NCBI GenBank assembly: GCA_026168455.1 | Contig: CM047430.1 | Span: forward strand, 7,047,277-7,111,276 | From: Theocolax elegans | Lineage: Eukaryota; Arthropoda; Insecta; Hymenoptera; Cerocephalidae | Length of the DNA: 64,000 bases | Direction: 5' to 3' | In this document: positions 53,956 through 64,000 of the stretch, one piece after another | How the letters are laid out: every line of letters begins with the position of its first letter | Position numbering within the stretch: the first letter of the stretch is position 1 | The notes under the pieces: model-generated | What the model was told of the DNA's origin: nothing | The model's database searches: none | Seen by the model: the letters and a program-made list of their open reading frames with translations, nothing else | Position numbers and translations under genes: made by a program

Positions 53956-54503
53956 AATTCACTAGAATTTTACTAATTATATTATTTTTGTATTTTTTTT
54001 TGGTAATATATTATTGGTAATATAAACATGAAAAAAATATTATTTATCTGTATCAATTATTATTGTATATCCTGAATTGATTTATAAAATTTTAGAATTA
54101 TTTGTTTTGTATATTTTATACCATTCCAAACAATTAGCATACCTATTGTTTATAAATAAGAGGAAAATTTTTAATGTGCCTCTCTTAGGTTTTATGTTAT
54201 TAGTTCTATATAAAAATTGAATAATCGTATGGAATTGATCGTATGAAAATAAATGTTGTTTTCTTTTTAACATTTTTTTTATATACATTGTTCGTTTAAA
54301 TCATTAGTTATGAACAAAGTATTAGATTAAGCACTAGTATGAACTACATTGGCATAAATACTAAATTGTACAATTTTAATAATTATTTTTATTAATCGTT
54401 GAATTTTGAACTTTTTCGATAAAATTAACTAATCTATCGATGTCTGCTGTATTTTTTTTTATTAAAATCAATATCAGAAAATTTTTTTTTATACTTCAAA
54501 TTC
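53956..54503. other. No gene seen
   Basis: AT-rich stretch between the LTR-type array and the SINE. The 68-codon minus-strand frame at 54082-54288 has no domain. Confidence 0.4.
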
Positions 54504-54515
54504 AAATCCATGGTT
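54504..54515 (+). repeat. SINE copy 2 target-site duplication
   Basis: AAATCCATGGTT, repeated at 54959-54970 on the other side of the SINE. Confidence 0.9.
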
Positions 54516-54958
54516 TTTTTTTTTTATGTTATTTAACGTCGCTCTATTTATGCTGCCAGGGCTAATCAGCGACGGAGGTGAACGGTGTGTCTGTAAACAA
54601 AGCACATGTAGTTGAAACAGTGGTGCTTGTGTCCATCGGAAGATATCATCGGTCACTGTAATTAGTCTAATAATTACAGTTTCCTGTCCTCCCGATGGAA
54701 CCACCGCGATCCTCTTTACATCTTCGCGTCCCTAACGTTCCCTATAGTTCAGATGCCCGTACCTCTCATGCACTGACAAATGCACGAAACGCACGCGCAC
54801 CTGAACTGGCGTCACATTATAGTGACACGCCGAGCCACTGAGTCGCGGTGTTCGAAAAATGCACATGAAAAAATTTTCAGAGGTACACGTCTGGGATCGA
54901 ACCCACGACCCTCGGTGTGAGAGTCGGGAGCTCTACACATGAGCCACCGCGGCTCTAT
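54516..54958 (-). mobile_element. tRNA-derived SINE, copy 2
   Basis: Reverse-oriented copy of the SINE at 10838-11285. On the minus strand the head AGAGCCGCGGTGGCTCATG is followed by a B box GGGTTCGATCCC, a GC-rich body and an A tail (T run at 54514-54525). It is flanked by the 12-bp duplication AAATCCATGGTT. The 71-codon minus-strand frame inside is the SINE body, not a gene. Confidence 0.93.
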
Positions 54959-55046
54959 AAATCCATGGTTCTATCCGACATGTGTATTGAAGTTATCTGT
55001 GAATTTACTTTACTTAATTTTCTTAATAAAGTTCTCTTTACAATTA

Positions 55047-55210
55047 AGCACTCCGTAGGAAGGATAAATGACGGTGTCGTTGGAGCATTTACCGCAACGA
55101 GGAGGAGGGGGTGCAATTGAGCACTCCTTAGGAAGGATAAACGACGGTGTTGCTGGAGCATATACCGCAACGAGGAGGAAAGGGTGCTATTAAGCACTCC
55201 TTAGGAAGAA
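55047..55210 (+). repeat. 79-bp tandem repeat, just over two units
   Basis: GCACTCCGTAGGAAGGATAA and the variant GCACTCCTTAGGAAGGATAA start units at about 55049, 55128 and 55195, each with GACGGTGT.G.TGGAGCAT and ACCGCAACGAGGAGG. Confidence 0.85.
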
Positions 55211-55714
55211 TAAGATATAGGTTTTAGATTTAGTGATGTGTTAGAGTCCAATGATTATATTTTATTGTAAATCATCTTTTTTTTATAGCAGTTAAATTTA
55301 AATTTGTCTATGCTCAACTGACATCAAAAATTTAAATTTTTTCCTTTCTTTCTTTTGTACATTAACGTCATTGTTATCTTAAGCGAGAAGAGTAAAGAGA
55401 AAAAGACCTTATTTATTTTATTTGCCTTATTCGTTTCTAATTTAATAATCGCGTATTTATTTAATTTAAATGACTATATGCTTTTCTTGTAATGATCTTT
55501 CTGTATAATAAAAAATATTATTTCCTTGTAGTTTATTTCCGTCGTCAATTTAGATATATGCATATTATTTTTATATCGTTTTTTTTGTATAAAAGTCAGA
55601 TTGAAATAATTTTGCTTTTAGTAGTATATATGCCAATTGTGATTAAAGATAATAAATATTACTCTATTGACAAATTTTTAGAACTGTAAAATATATACAT
55701 GTATGTGTATATAC
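55211..55714. other. No gene seen
   Basis: AT-rich; the hydrophobic 65-codon plus-strand frame at 55492-55689 is not supported by any motif. Confidence 0.4.
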
Positions 55715-56130
55715 TCACAAGCACATTGGAGCTATTATATACATATGTTTAGGCACTACAAATGCTCTATATGAATATCTTAACCTATTAACATGCACTA
55801 CTTTCGTTTTATAATGTGCTAGCTCTATTTTTACATTTCCCTTGTTATTAACTATTTCCAAAATCCGATGTGGTCCAGTATATTGGTCGCCTAGTTTGTA
55901 TTTCTTCCCTCCTTTTAATAACCAGGCATTATCCCCTGCCTGCAATTCTTGATGATTGGCTTTCCTGTCGTAATAGAATTTCGACCTATGTTTAGAGGCT
56001 ATCAATTTTTCTCGTGCGATTCCCTGTATTTCATTTAAACGTTGTCGTAAATATATAATGTAATCATCATACGTTGAAACTCGTTCTCATGAGTCTAAAG
56101 GTTCGTTCGCTGGTAGTCGCGTTTTACGTG
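55715..56130 (-). pseudogene. pol: Gypsy-2 integrase C-terminal part
   Basis: Frame 55715-56005 gives FYYDRKANHQELQAGDNAWL, then YKLGDQYTGPHRILEIVNNK, the GPY/F motif with its SH3-like surroundings, and VVHVNRLRYSY. Upstream (56006-56130) the sense continues in another frame. Confidence 0.75.
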
Positions 56131-56141
56131 CAAAATCAATT

Positions 56142-56801
56142 TCAAAGGGTGTGTAGAGATGATCTTTTTAAATAATCTGCTAAGCTGCTATGAAAACACT
56201 CAACGGTGTTGGACTGAGGGTGATTAGCCGTGGTTTTAACTTGTTTAATCTTAAAAATTTTCGATACTTCTCTCATCAGACTACTTAAAAATGAGGTACC
56301 TTGGTCGGAAATAATTAACAATGGGGTGCTAAAAATTGAAAAGTGTCGATGAACTAACGCTTCGGCAATCTTTGCCGCGATCGCGTCTGGTATGGGTATT
56401 GCCATATAGTATTTCGAAAGGTTATATTGAACGGTTAATATATTATTGTTATTACTTCGAGATCTGGGGAATGGTCCCACAAGATCGACCGATATGGATT
56501 CCATAGCCTTTCTCATAAAGAGTTGTTCTTTAACTTCAATGAATTTCTTTTCATCATTTGGTTCTTCGTGAACATCCTTTTCTTCCCAGGGCTCATCCAA
56601 TTTGTTGTTAAAATTATTTTTCTCCATGGGTTGTAATCTTTTGTCTGAGTTGACTGTCGTTTCAATTTCCTCGGGGGCTTCTTGTATTATAGGAAGGTTT
56701 TTGACTGGTTCTTTTGGTATATTTGACTTGTTGGGTCGTTTTGCTTTCTTTTCATTGTAGTTTGGCCATGTTATTTTTCCTGCGCCACTTCGTATTTCCA
56801 T
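56142..56801 (-). pseudogene. pol: Gypsy-2 integrase core, zinc domain lost
   Basis: All three acidic residues can be seen: VDLVGPF, ISDQGTSFLS and NTVECFHSSL. The frame is preceded by an acidic, Glu/Asn-rich stretch (EEPNDEKKFIEVKEQLFMRK) instead of the HHCC zinc domain, so a deletion or replacement lies upstream. A frameshift after KRSSLHTL cuts the C-terminus. Confidence 0.8.
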
Positions 56802-56833
56802 ATAAAGATTTTTAATAACGTAAACGGGTTCTT

Positions 56834-57169
56834 CTATTGGATTTCTTGATAACTTTTACCGGCTTTGTATACGATGTCAAAGTCGTATGCATTCAGTTTT
56901 ATTCTCCATCTACTAACTCTGGATGTCGGATCTACCGAGTTTTTAAACCAAACGAGTGGTTTATGATTTGTAATAATGAGGAAACGACGGCCTTTTAGAT
57001 AGCAATCGAACTGAGTAACGGCATACAGTATGGCTGATGCTTCTCTTGAGTAAATAACATATTTTTGCTCGGCTATGGTTAATACTCGCGAAACATAAGC
57101 AACCGGTATGTCGGTCCCCACCTCTCCTTGTAATAAAATTGCTCCTATTGCTGTACCGCTAAGCGTCAC
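56834..57169 (-). pseudogene. pol: Gypsy-2 RNase H
   Basis: IGAILLQGEVGTDIPVAYVS, YSREASAILYAVTQFDCYLK, then FLIITNHKPLVWF. The catalytic Glu and Asp/Asn positions are in place (E of REASAI; the DHKPL Asp is Asn here). It ends with the tether region SRWRIKLNAYDFDIVYKAGK. The first catalytic Asp is replaced by the MTLSGTAIG start (usually T.DAS), and a break follows upstream. Confidence 0.8.
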
Positions 57170-57385
57170 AAGTCACTATAAATAGTTTATTAAAATCTGC
57201 GATTTGTAGTATTGGTTGTTTGCACAATTTTTCTCTTGAATCATCTAATGCCTTTTGAACCTCGCTGGACCATAGGAAAAGTGCGTCTTTCTTTAATAAA
57301 TTACTTAATGGTCTATCAATACCCGAAAAATTCGCAATAAATCGTCTATAATAGCCTGCTAATCCTAAAAATTAACGTATATTTT

Positions 57386-58073
57386 TCACTGTTTTTGGAA
57401 TCGGAAATTTTTTACTGCTTCTAATTTTTTTGGATGCGGCAAAACACCTTCTGGTGATAATACGTATCCCAAATACACTACTACTTTCTTTAAAAATTCA
57501 CATTTGTCTGGCTGTAATTTCAGATTTGCGGCGCGTACTCTTTGCAAAAATTTTTTTAACTTTTGGGTACGCTCTTGAATATTTTTAGCGTATATAATTG
57601 CGTTATCAAAGAATAAAAATATTTCTTTGTCTAGCATGCCCTCAAAAATACGGGCAATCATTCTTCGAAAAGTGACTGGAGAATCGCACAATCCCGTAGA
57701 TATTGTTTTAAATTGGAATAAACCAAATGAAGAGGCGAAAGCTGTTTTATGTTGATCTTCTTGAGCTAACGGAACTTGTAAAAATCCTTGACATAAATCC
57801 AAGACGGTTAATACACGATTTTCTGGTCCGATTTGATCGATAATATCTAGTATATTAGGTAATGGGTATCGATCTTTTACGGTTATATCGTTTAATTGTC
57901 GAAAATCGACAACGAGTCAGTATCGTTTATTACCCTGACTATCAGGCTTCTTTGTTACTAGAAAAACAGGTGATGCATAATTGGAATTTGATGGTTTAAT
58001 TATGTCTCCTTCAATCATTTCTGTTAATTGTTTATCAAGTTCGCTTTTGAGAGCATGAGGAAATCTATATGGC
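57386..58073 (-). pseudogene. pol: Gypsy-2 reverse transcriptase with altered catalytic box
   Basis: Upstream frames give KPYRFPHALKSEL and ASPVFLVTKK. The main frame (57386-57802) gives MDLCQGFLQVPLAQEDQHKT with the first Asp, FGLFQFKTISTGLCDSPVTF, and LFFDNAIIYAKN. In the last the usual F/Y-x-D-D is F-F-D-N, so the second active-site Asp is lost. CEFLKKVVVYLGYVLSPEG follows. The RT N-terminus lies beyond the DNA transposon. Confidence 0.85.
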
Positions 58074-58076
58074 TTA

Positions 58077-58736
58077 CAAGTAACCCTACCCAACGGTCAC
58101 TCGCCGATTCCGATGAAACTAAGTACATGCGTTAAGCATCGAAAAATATTTATCACGTGTTTTTTTTCTATCGGCCGAATCCAATTTTAAAGGGGTGAAA
58201 CGCTTAAAAACATTATTTATTAAATATCTCACTAACTGGAACTCTAATACTTTGTGGGAAAAGTGTTTGGAAATTGATCTTGATAAAAATGTGAATAATT
58301 TCTTATAGTTGGGGTGCCAGCTGTTACAACCCTTATTTTTTAGGGGATGAAATTCTCATTTAAAAAACATTTTTTAATCATTAAAATTTAAATAATTTAG
58401 AAAATCCAAGCAAATTTTGTATTTTACAATAATGTAAGAAAGTAGAGTTGACTATTAGCGAGTTATTTTCCCCAAAATACCCTTTCTATATGTGAACTAC
58501 CCCAATTAATCAACCCTTACAGGTACATATTTACACATACTAGCAAGAAAACTACTCTCGACATTGGATTACACTCATGTACCCTGTAAAATTAATTCAT
58601 AGAATTGAAATCTACTGCTTCGGTTGCATTACGATCTTTTCATTTGTTCCTAACCTCAAGAAAAAGATGTAGATAAGAAAAAAATGTAGCTTATGAAAAA
58701 AAAATCTAAATGTTTTGATCTTTTTTACACATAAGT
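58077..58736 (+). repeat. Left long terminal inverted repeat
   Basis: Pairs with 61484-62164 along almost its full length; differences are mostly single substitutions and small indels. Confidence 0.85.
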
Positions 58737-59748
58737 CGACCAGCTTGATCAAAATTAACAAGATAACTTGTCTTTTTTGCTAACCGCAAAAGAAAACAGG
58801 TTGAAGATAACAATTTTTGAGAAATTAAGAGCGTTTTGCAGTATTGCGTGTACAATGTACATAAAGGTCATTGAAAAAGAGTTTCTACCTTGTACACCCA
58901 CGACCCCGGACGAGGATCATGTCTAAACTTTAATAGTAACATAAAAAAATGAATAATTTTTTATCCACATAACCGGATATATGAGTGTAAATACTAATGG
59001 TTTATTGTTTATTTTCATCTAAAAAACTACTTGATTATGAGGCTTTGTGTTTATTAGAAATATCCATTAATTATTTATTACGATCGACTAATAAAAAATA
59101 AAATCCTGGGGTATGTAAAGTAAATATAGTTTATAGTTTATTTGCATCAAACGCTTTTATATAAGCTTGTACGGATGTAAATTTCCGGTTTGTTGTTCAT
59201 TAACTGTTAATTAAAATAAAATATTTTATTCATAAAATTTGTATAAGAATTTTGGGCTTATTTATCTTTCAATATTACAATTAAAAAATGTTTATATAAT
59301 ACCATTAAATTAATTTATTTTAAACATTATCAATTCTTAATTTAAAAGTTTATATTTTTCCTTATTTTGCTTATATGTCGATCGTACACCATCATATACA
59401 ATGCTATGTGATTGTGCACACATACTCATTGTGTACAAATGAATATGTGTTGTATTAGATGTTTTTATGTTTTTTTATAATTAAGAAAAATATAAAACTT
59501 TTTTATTTATAATATGGTTGTGAACATAATATTTTTATAGTTAATTGTAATCATAATTCTCTTTTCAATAACAATAAGTTCACTTACCGATCTTTAGTAT
59601 TTGCCTTATCTGGCTCTTCGTTAATTTTTTTTAAGGCGTTTTGATTATTTTCCGATTGTCTTTCGGAAAAAATAAATATTTTTCTTGGTCGCCAAGTAAA
59701 TAGTGCTTTGCAATCTTGATCAAAAAAGGGCAACATTACATTTTCACG
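58737..59748. other. AT-rich 5' internal region of the long-TIR transposon
   Basis: No open frames of interest. It lies upstream of the transposase-like ORF and probably holds its promoter or leader. Confidence 0.4.
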
Positions 59749-60333
59749 ATGGTAAAGAATCCAAGAAATATATTAACGATATTATCAGAAACATTTGAAC
59801 ATCCAGCGTATGACTTATAATCTAACATAACTCACGATGAAAGATTATTTGCATCTTATCTGGCAGATTTAATCAAAGATGGCCTGAATAACGACTTATT
59901 CCTAGAATCTTATGACAATTTAACTTTTAATGATGCCAGAGTAACTCCTCATGTTGTTATAGTTGAAGAAGACGTAGATGATGATTATCAAGAAGAATTA
60001 AAAGAGAATAAGAAGATTATAAATAGTATAAGCTTCGATTACAAGAAAAGAACAGTAGAGTTTTGGCGTTCTGGATGAAGCAAGAGAAGGAGTCTTGAAT
60101 CAGTACAGAAAAACTTTAAATATGTCAGAAATCAAATCGCTGAAAGTGGATCAATGCCTGATAAAATGTTGCAGATTTTAAAATACGTATTAGAGCAATT
60201 TAAAAATTCATATGAGAAGGCATTACCAGTTCATGATTTAGATTTGAAGAGATGCGCGGTACGAGCACGCGAACGTGTTCATTTATCTCCTGAGTTATTT
60301 AAAGCTTCAACAAAATGGGTGCATATCAGCGAG
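59749..60333 (+). pseudogene. Transposase-like ORF, N-terminal DNA-binding part, with two stops
   Basis: The ATG at 59749 opens a frame read through TAA (about 59818) and TGA (about 60076) to about 60333. It includes an acidic region (IVEEDVDDDYQEELKENKK), then DYKKRTVEFWRSG, KNFKYVRNQIAESGSMPDKM and LPVHDLDLKRCAVRARERVH with SPELFKASTKWVH. The last part resembles the second helix-turn-helix of CENP-B/Tigger-type DNA-binding domains ('LR.WA.....F.AS..W...F'). The catalytic domain is missing, cut by the GC-rich insert that starts at about 60334. Confidence 0.5.
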
Positions 60334-61440
60334 AGTGAATTATGCACCAACCTTTATCGAGGAAATCGGCACTCGTCCCTCAATGGCGATGTTACTCTCT
60401 CTATCTCTCTCTTTCGCTACCCGATATTCTGCGGCTTCACTATATGGATAAATATCCGTTCAGGACGGCGGACGGTAGAGTTCTGCCTCTCGGCGTGTTT
60501 GACAGCTCCGTGTCGTACCGCGCGCCTGCGCAGTACTCACTCTTGCGCGGTACCTCGATCTCGCGTCTCGCGAGCGGGTTGAGTGCCGCTGTGTTCAGGC
60601 TGTATCGGTACAAATCGGCTGTATGGTGATGATGACCTGGTGCTGCTTCCATCTCGGAGATGCGGTACAACCTCTTCCCAGGTAACTAATAATTCGTTCC
60701 TTATTATCTGTAGTCAACTAATTGGTACGGCATGAGTTTCAGGTACGAAGCTCACCCGCCGCCGCTTGCTGCTTGAGGCCGAGTCACCCCTCTCTCCTCG
60801 ACGACGTTGACCTCGATTATGGATAGCCGATCCGTCTACGGCTCCAGGTAATTACTTGGTCGTGAGGTTTACGCAAATATGCGTATCTGTTTGAGTGCTT
60901 AACCAAGAGGTCGGCTGTGCACGTTGTTTGTGTACAGCGACCTAACCTCACTTTGTCCTATGGTGTTCCTTGTACAGCTGTAATGATTATATACAGCTGT
61001 ACATGTGTTTCCTTGACTTTGTCTTCTGCCTATGGCTGTTTATCCTCTTCCTTGCTCCTTACCCTCTTAATGCGTATTTGCTCTCATTTAGTAACTTCTT
61101 TACAGCTGTATTTTGTTGGCGTTGGAGGTTCTCCTACTTCCTGCCTGGATACTACCTCATCGCCTTGACTGCTGCACTGTGAGGCTTCGGAGAGTCCTGG
61201 AGGCTTCCTGGTGATCGCCTCCCTTTTGGTATCCTGCTTGCAGTGTCCGACTCGGAGGAGCCCACCTGAGGTTCTGAGCTCGCCCTGGCCTTCAACGTCA
61301 AGGCCAAGTGTTTTATGTGTGCTGTGCTTGGGATGGGGTTAGACTGTGAGGGTAGGTAGCTAGGGAAAAGTATATGGGTAGGTAGGTGTAGCTAGGGGCT
61401 CGTCTAGCTTGTACGGATAGGTAGGTGTTTGCCAGGGGTT
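60334..61440. other. GC-rich insert of unknown origin
   Basis: The composition shifts sharply from AT-rich to GC-rich with many CpG, and the transposase sense stops. It contains GTGTACAGCGACCTAACCTC, two near-identical words ACAGCTGTA (60975-61015) and purine-rich GGTAGGTAG repeats (61350-61430). Short frames on both strands show no domain. It is probably an inserted non-autonomous element or a LINE 3' fragment. Confidence 0.4.
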
Positions 61441-61483
61441 CTATCGCTTGTTCTTGACATGTGCAAAGCACATTGTCACAATG

Positions 61484-62164
61484 TGTAAAAAAGATCAAAA
61501 TATTTAGATTATTTCTTTTCATAAGCTACATTTTTTTTTCTTATCTACATCTTTTTTTTGAAGTTAGGAACAAATGAAAAGATCGTAATGCAACCGAAGC
61601 AGTAGATTTCAATTCTATGAATTAATTTTATAGGGTACATGAGTGTAATCCAATGTCGAGAGTAGTTTTCTTGCTAGTATGTGTAAATATGTACCTGTAA
61701 GGGTTGATTAATTGGGGTAGTTCACATATAGAAAGGGTATTTTGGGGAAAATACCCTGCTAATAGTCAACTCTAGTTTCATACATTATTGTAAAATACAA
61801 AATTTGCTTGGGTTTTCTAAATTATTTAAATATTAATGATTAAAAAATGTTTTTTAAATGAGAATTTCATCCCCTAAAAAATAAGGGTTGTAATAGCTGG
61901 CACTCCAACTATAAGCAATTGTTCACATTTTTATCAAGATCAATTTCCAAACACTTTCCCCACAAAGTATTAGAGTTCCGGTTAGTTACAGCTTGAGATA
62001 TTTGATAAATAATGTTTTTAAGGGCAATTTTTAGGGGGTGCGTTTCACCCCTTTAAAATTGGATTCGGCCGATAAAAAAAACACGTGATAAATATTTTTC
62101 GATGCTTAATGCATGTACTTAGTTTCATCGGAATCGGTGAGTGACCGTTGGGTAGGGTTACTTG
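61484..62164 (-). repeat. Right long terminal inverted repeat
   Basis: Inverted partner of 58077-58736. Confidence 0.85.
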
Positions 62165-62167
62165 TTA

Positions 62168-63256
62168 GCTGTGATTAGTATGACGTCGACAACAATCCGA
62201 ACATTTATTAATTAAATTTTCTATAGATTGTCTTTGTTCCTCGTCCATTTTATCAAAATGCAATAATTCTTTTAACCGTTCATTACGATTAGGTATACTT
62301 GTATCCTCCATTATGTTAAGTATCCTCGCTTTAGATCGATTGGCAGAAATGTCGTGTATGTCCACCTCTTCACTTTCATAACTATAAAAATTATTACTAG
62401 AAGGTTTATTTGACTAAACCAAATAATTGTTATTCATTTCGTTTTCGTGAATGGCTTCGACAAATTCACTTCGTAAATTTTCGTTTATAACTCGTTAATT
62501 CAATAAAAAATCGCTAGGGTCCTCATCCTGTTCATTTTCTGCCTGTATGGTTATTAAATTCTCATTATTTATCTCATTTTCAATTTCTTCAGTTCCTTGT
62601 TTGTTTATCCATAATATTTCAGTTCTCGGGATAATATCTAACTTTTCCCCAGATATAACCGATTCTTTGCTATTCAATTTACACACATAACTAACATTTT
62701 TATCACGAGGTTCGCCTTTATGGTCCTCCACGATTTCATAATCCACTTGTACTTGACAATTATTAACTGTCTTATCCAATAAATTTTCTTCATATTTTAT
62801 TTCATTTTCAATATCACACTACAGGTCAACTTCGTTTTCATAATTAGTACAGGATAGACTCTCAGCCCTCCTATCGAACAATGGTGCTTTAATTATACCA
62901 TAATTTTCAGTCATTTCATCAAATTTTTCTTTAATACATGGCTCAGTCGCATCACGTACCCGTGGCTGCGCTTTTTCATTACTTATTTGTAATCTTTCTT
63001 CCTTTATTAATCCATAACAATTTTAACTTTCTTTACTTGTATAATTCTTTAGATCCGACTCCTCGTCGATCTGATGTACTTCGATTTCGTCATTTTCATA
63101 ATCGTCATACTCATGTTCTTTTTCACTCCGATTGTATAGGTTTTTTTCGTTGCCATTTTGATTTCTTCCATTTCTTTGTTCTTGCTCGTAGATTTCATAC
63201 GATTCGTTTGTGACAAATTTTATGAACGTTTCATCATTTTCCCTTGGTTTTGTCAT
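62168..63256 (-). pseudogene. Gypsy-2 linker between protease and RT, broken
   Basis: Frames 63023-63256, 62495-62779 and 62165-62365 are hydrophilic and rich in N, E and D (for example NESYEIYEQEQRNGRNQNGN, SKARILNIMEDTSIPNRNER and EEQRQSIENLINKCSD). The last resembles the usual lead into a Gypsy RT (helices before 'Y.dvF'). It ends at the TTA target of the DNA transposon. Confidence 0.55.
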
Positions 63257-63261
63257 AGATC

Positions 63262-63640
63262 CTATTGATTTTCGATCATTATTTCCTCCATTATATAAAT
63301 CGATACTTCCTTTTGCGTATTATTTACATTTTCAAAGGGAAGGATTAATCGGTAAAATTCTAAATATTGTTCCAAATAATTGATTTTTGCATCGTTTCTA
63401 CAAACAAAATCGAGGTTTAAGATTCCGTCTTGTATAGGGAACGAATCATGTACTAAATTAAGTTCCACGGGAGATCCATTGAAATCTATTCTTATTTTAC
63501 CACAAGTAGTTAATGAATGGTCTGTTATGCTTTTTAATAATATAATATCATTTTCGTCAATTTTCACGCAAGAGTCTGCCTCTGACTCTTTAATTAGACT
63601 TACCGATGCTCCTGTATCTAGCAAGCATTTTAACGGACGT
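63262..63640 (-). CDS. pol: Gypsy-2 aspartic protease
   Basis: CLLDTGASVSLIKESEADSC carries the D-T-G active site. IRIDFNGSPVELNLVHDSFP and IQDGILNLDFVCRNDAKINY give the second conserved motif (usually i.iLG.dFl..; here ILNLDF, with the Gly changed to Asn). A 120-codon frame from an internal Met; in the intact element it is part of gag-pol. The ILG change suggests reduced activity. Confidence 0.75.
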
Positions 63641-63642
63641 CT

Positions 63643-63927
63643 TTACTGACTGGTATCGAGGATTACGACCGGAGCTGAAATTTGTTGACTTAAATTTATT
63701 TCCGTGATGTGGAGGGGACTTTTGAGCGGGTTTCCGCACTCGAAGTAGAGGGAATTTGATTCGTAGCCTATCTCTCGGCCCTCCTTGGAGAGAGAGAGAG
63801 TATCGGTGTTTCCCTGATTTTGATTTCCTTCTCTTACTTCTCTTTGTAATTTATAACAATCGCGCTTTATGTGGTCGGGTTTTCCGCAATGGAAACAAGT
63901 AACTGATGATCTTATATTATTATCCAA
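63643..63927 (-). pseudogene. gag: Gypsy-2 gag nucleocapsid
   Basis: CFHCGKPDHIKRDC is a CX2CX4HX4C knuckle. A Gln/Asn/Glu stretch follows, with a further segment CGNPLKSPLHITEINLSQ that leads towards the protease, interrupted by a stop at about 63643. The capsid part continues to the right, beyond 63927, and leaves the window. Confidence 0.75.
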
Positions 63928-64000
63928 TTCGCTATTAATATATCGTGATTCTTGGGAAGTTGAATTAACCGACTCGCGCTCACCGCGAGTCCCGGAATTA

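Larger units (their letters stand above)
58077..62164. mobile_element. 4.1-kb DNA transposon with about 660-bp TIRs, inserted in Gypsy-2 RT
   Basis: Ends CAAGTAACCCTACCCAACGG (58077) and its complement ending at 62164 are flanked by TTA at 58074-58076 and 62165-62167. The inverted repeats run to about 58736 and from about 61484, with high similarity throughout (for example TCGACATTGGATTACACTCA and its complement). The interior holds the N-terminal part of a transposase-like ORF on the plus strand and a GC-rich insert. A 3-bp TTA/TAA duplication suggests PIF/Harbinger-like or a related group, but the ends do not start GG/GA as most of those do. I leave the superfamily open. Confidence 0.75.
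55715..64000 (-). mobile_element. Second Gypsy LTR retrotransposon, split by a DNA transposon
   Basis: Minus-strand order: gag knuckle (63927 downward), protease, linker, start of RT, [DNA transposon 58077-62164], RT, RNase H, integrase, GPY/F end at 55715. No env or LTR is found to the left within 500 bp, and the right end lies outside the window. All genes carry frameshifts, and the RT catalytic box is altered. It is a different family from the Gypsy at 34907 (protease DTG instead of DSG, and no Asn-rich insert seen). Confidence 0.85.

Noticed and set aside
54917..55197. Short ORFs over the 79-bp tandem repeat
   Set aside because: Open only because the unit lacks stops in one frame; no domain.
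60154..60629. Intact 142-codon gene on the plus strand
   Set aside because: The frame is a chimera of the transposase head and the GC-rich insert; the second half has no protein-like features.

Overview
The window reads as arthropod, most probably insect, nuclear DNA that is almost entirely transposable elements (TEs). It is AT-rich and has no operon-like gene layout. It carries Copia, Gypsy, jockey-like LINE, hAT, Helitron, piggyBac-like MITE and tRNA-derived SINE sequences, many of them identifiable by their own target-site duplications. Hymenoptera would fit the mix of families, but nothing in the sequence proves the order. I found no convincing host gene, no CRISPR array and no functional rRNA or tRNA gene.

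Layout, left to right. 1-4387: a 2 kb segment present twice in direct orientation, ending in the start of a LINE ORF1. 3796-11903: that LINE (gag-like ORF1, endonuclease/RT ORF2). Its RT region is tandemly duplicated (6088-8150 and 8149-10208). A Cys-containing open frame of unknown origin (10209-11668), split by a SINE with perfect target duplication, sits between the ORF2 stop and the LINE 3' tail. 13815-21810: an 8 kb decayed hAT transposon with an 8-bp target duplication. Its minus-strand transposase exons (BED finger, core pieces, hATC dimerisation domain) are interrupted by MITEs and other inserts. 22261-23255: a hairpin element and the C-terminus of a Crypton-type tyrosine recombinase. 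24174-31500: a complete but internally deleted Copia element (minus strand) with 241-bp LTRs and target duplication AACGC. 32610-34906: a satellite array of about 290 bp per unit, resuming at 48119-48520.

34907-46681: plus-strand Gypsy sequence with a 5' LTR, decayed gag, a Helitron inserted exactly before the protease, an Asn/Gln/Ser-rich repeat ORF between protease and RT, RNase H, integrase, and an envelope gene that resembles chuvirus glycoproteins. 48696-53955: a head-to-tail array of an LTR-type non-autonomous element (minus strand). 54516-54958: a second copy of the same SINE. 55715-64000: a second, minus-strand Gypsy whose RT is split by a 4.1 kb DNA transposon with TIRs of about 660 bp.

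The elements do not act as one pathway. They form nested layers: SINE in LINE-associated ORF, MITE in hAT, Helitron in Gypsy, DNA transposon in Gypsy, and probably LTR elements in a satellite. All coding regions except a few open frames are broken. Three exact head-to-tail duplications differ mainly by homopolymer indels, so part of the apparent structure and some frameshifts may be assembly error.
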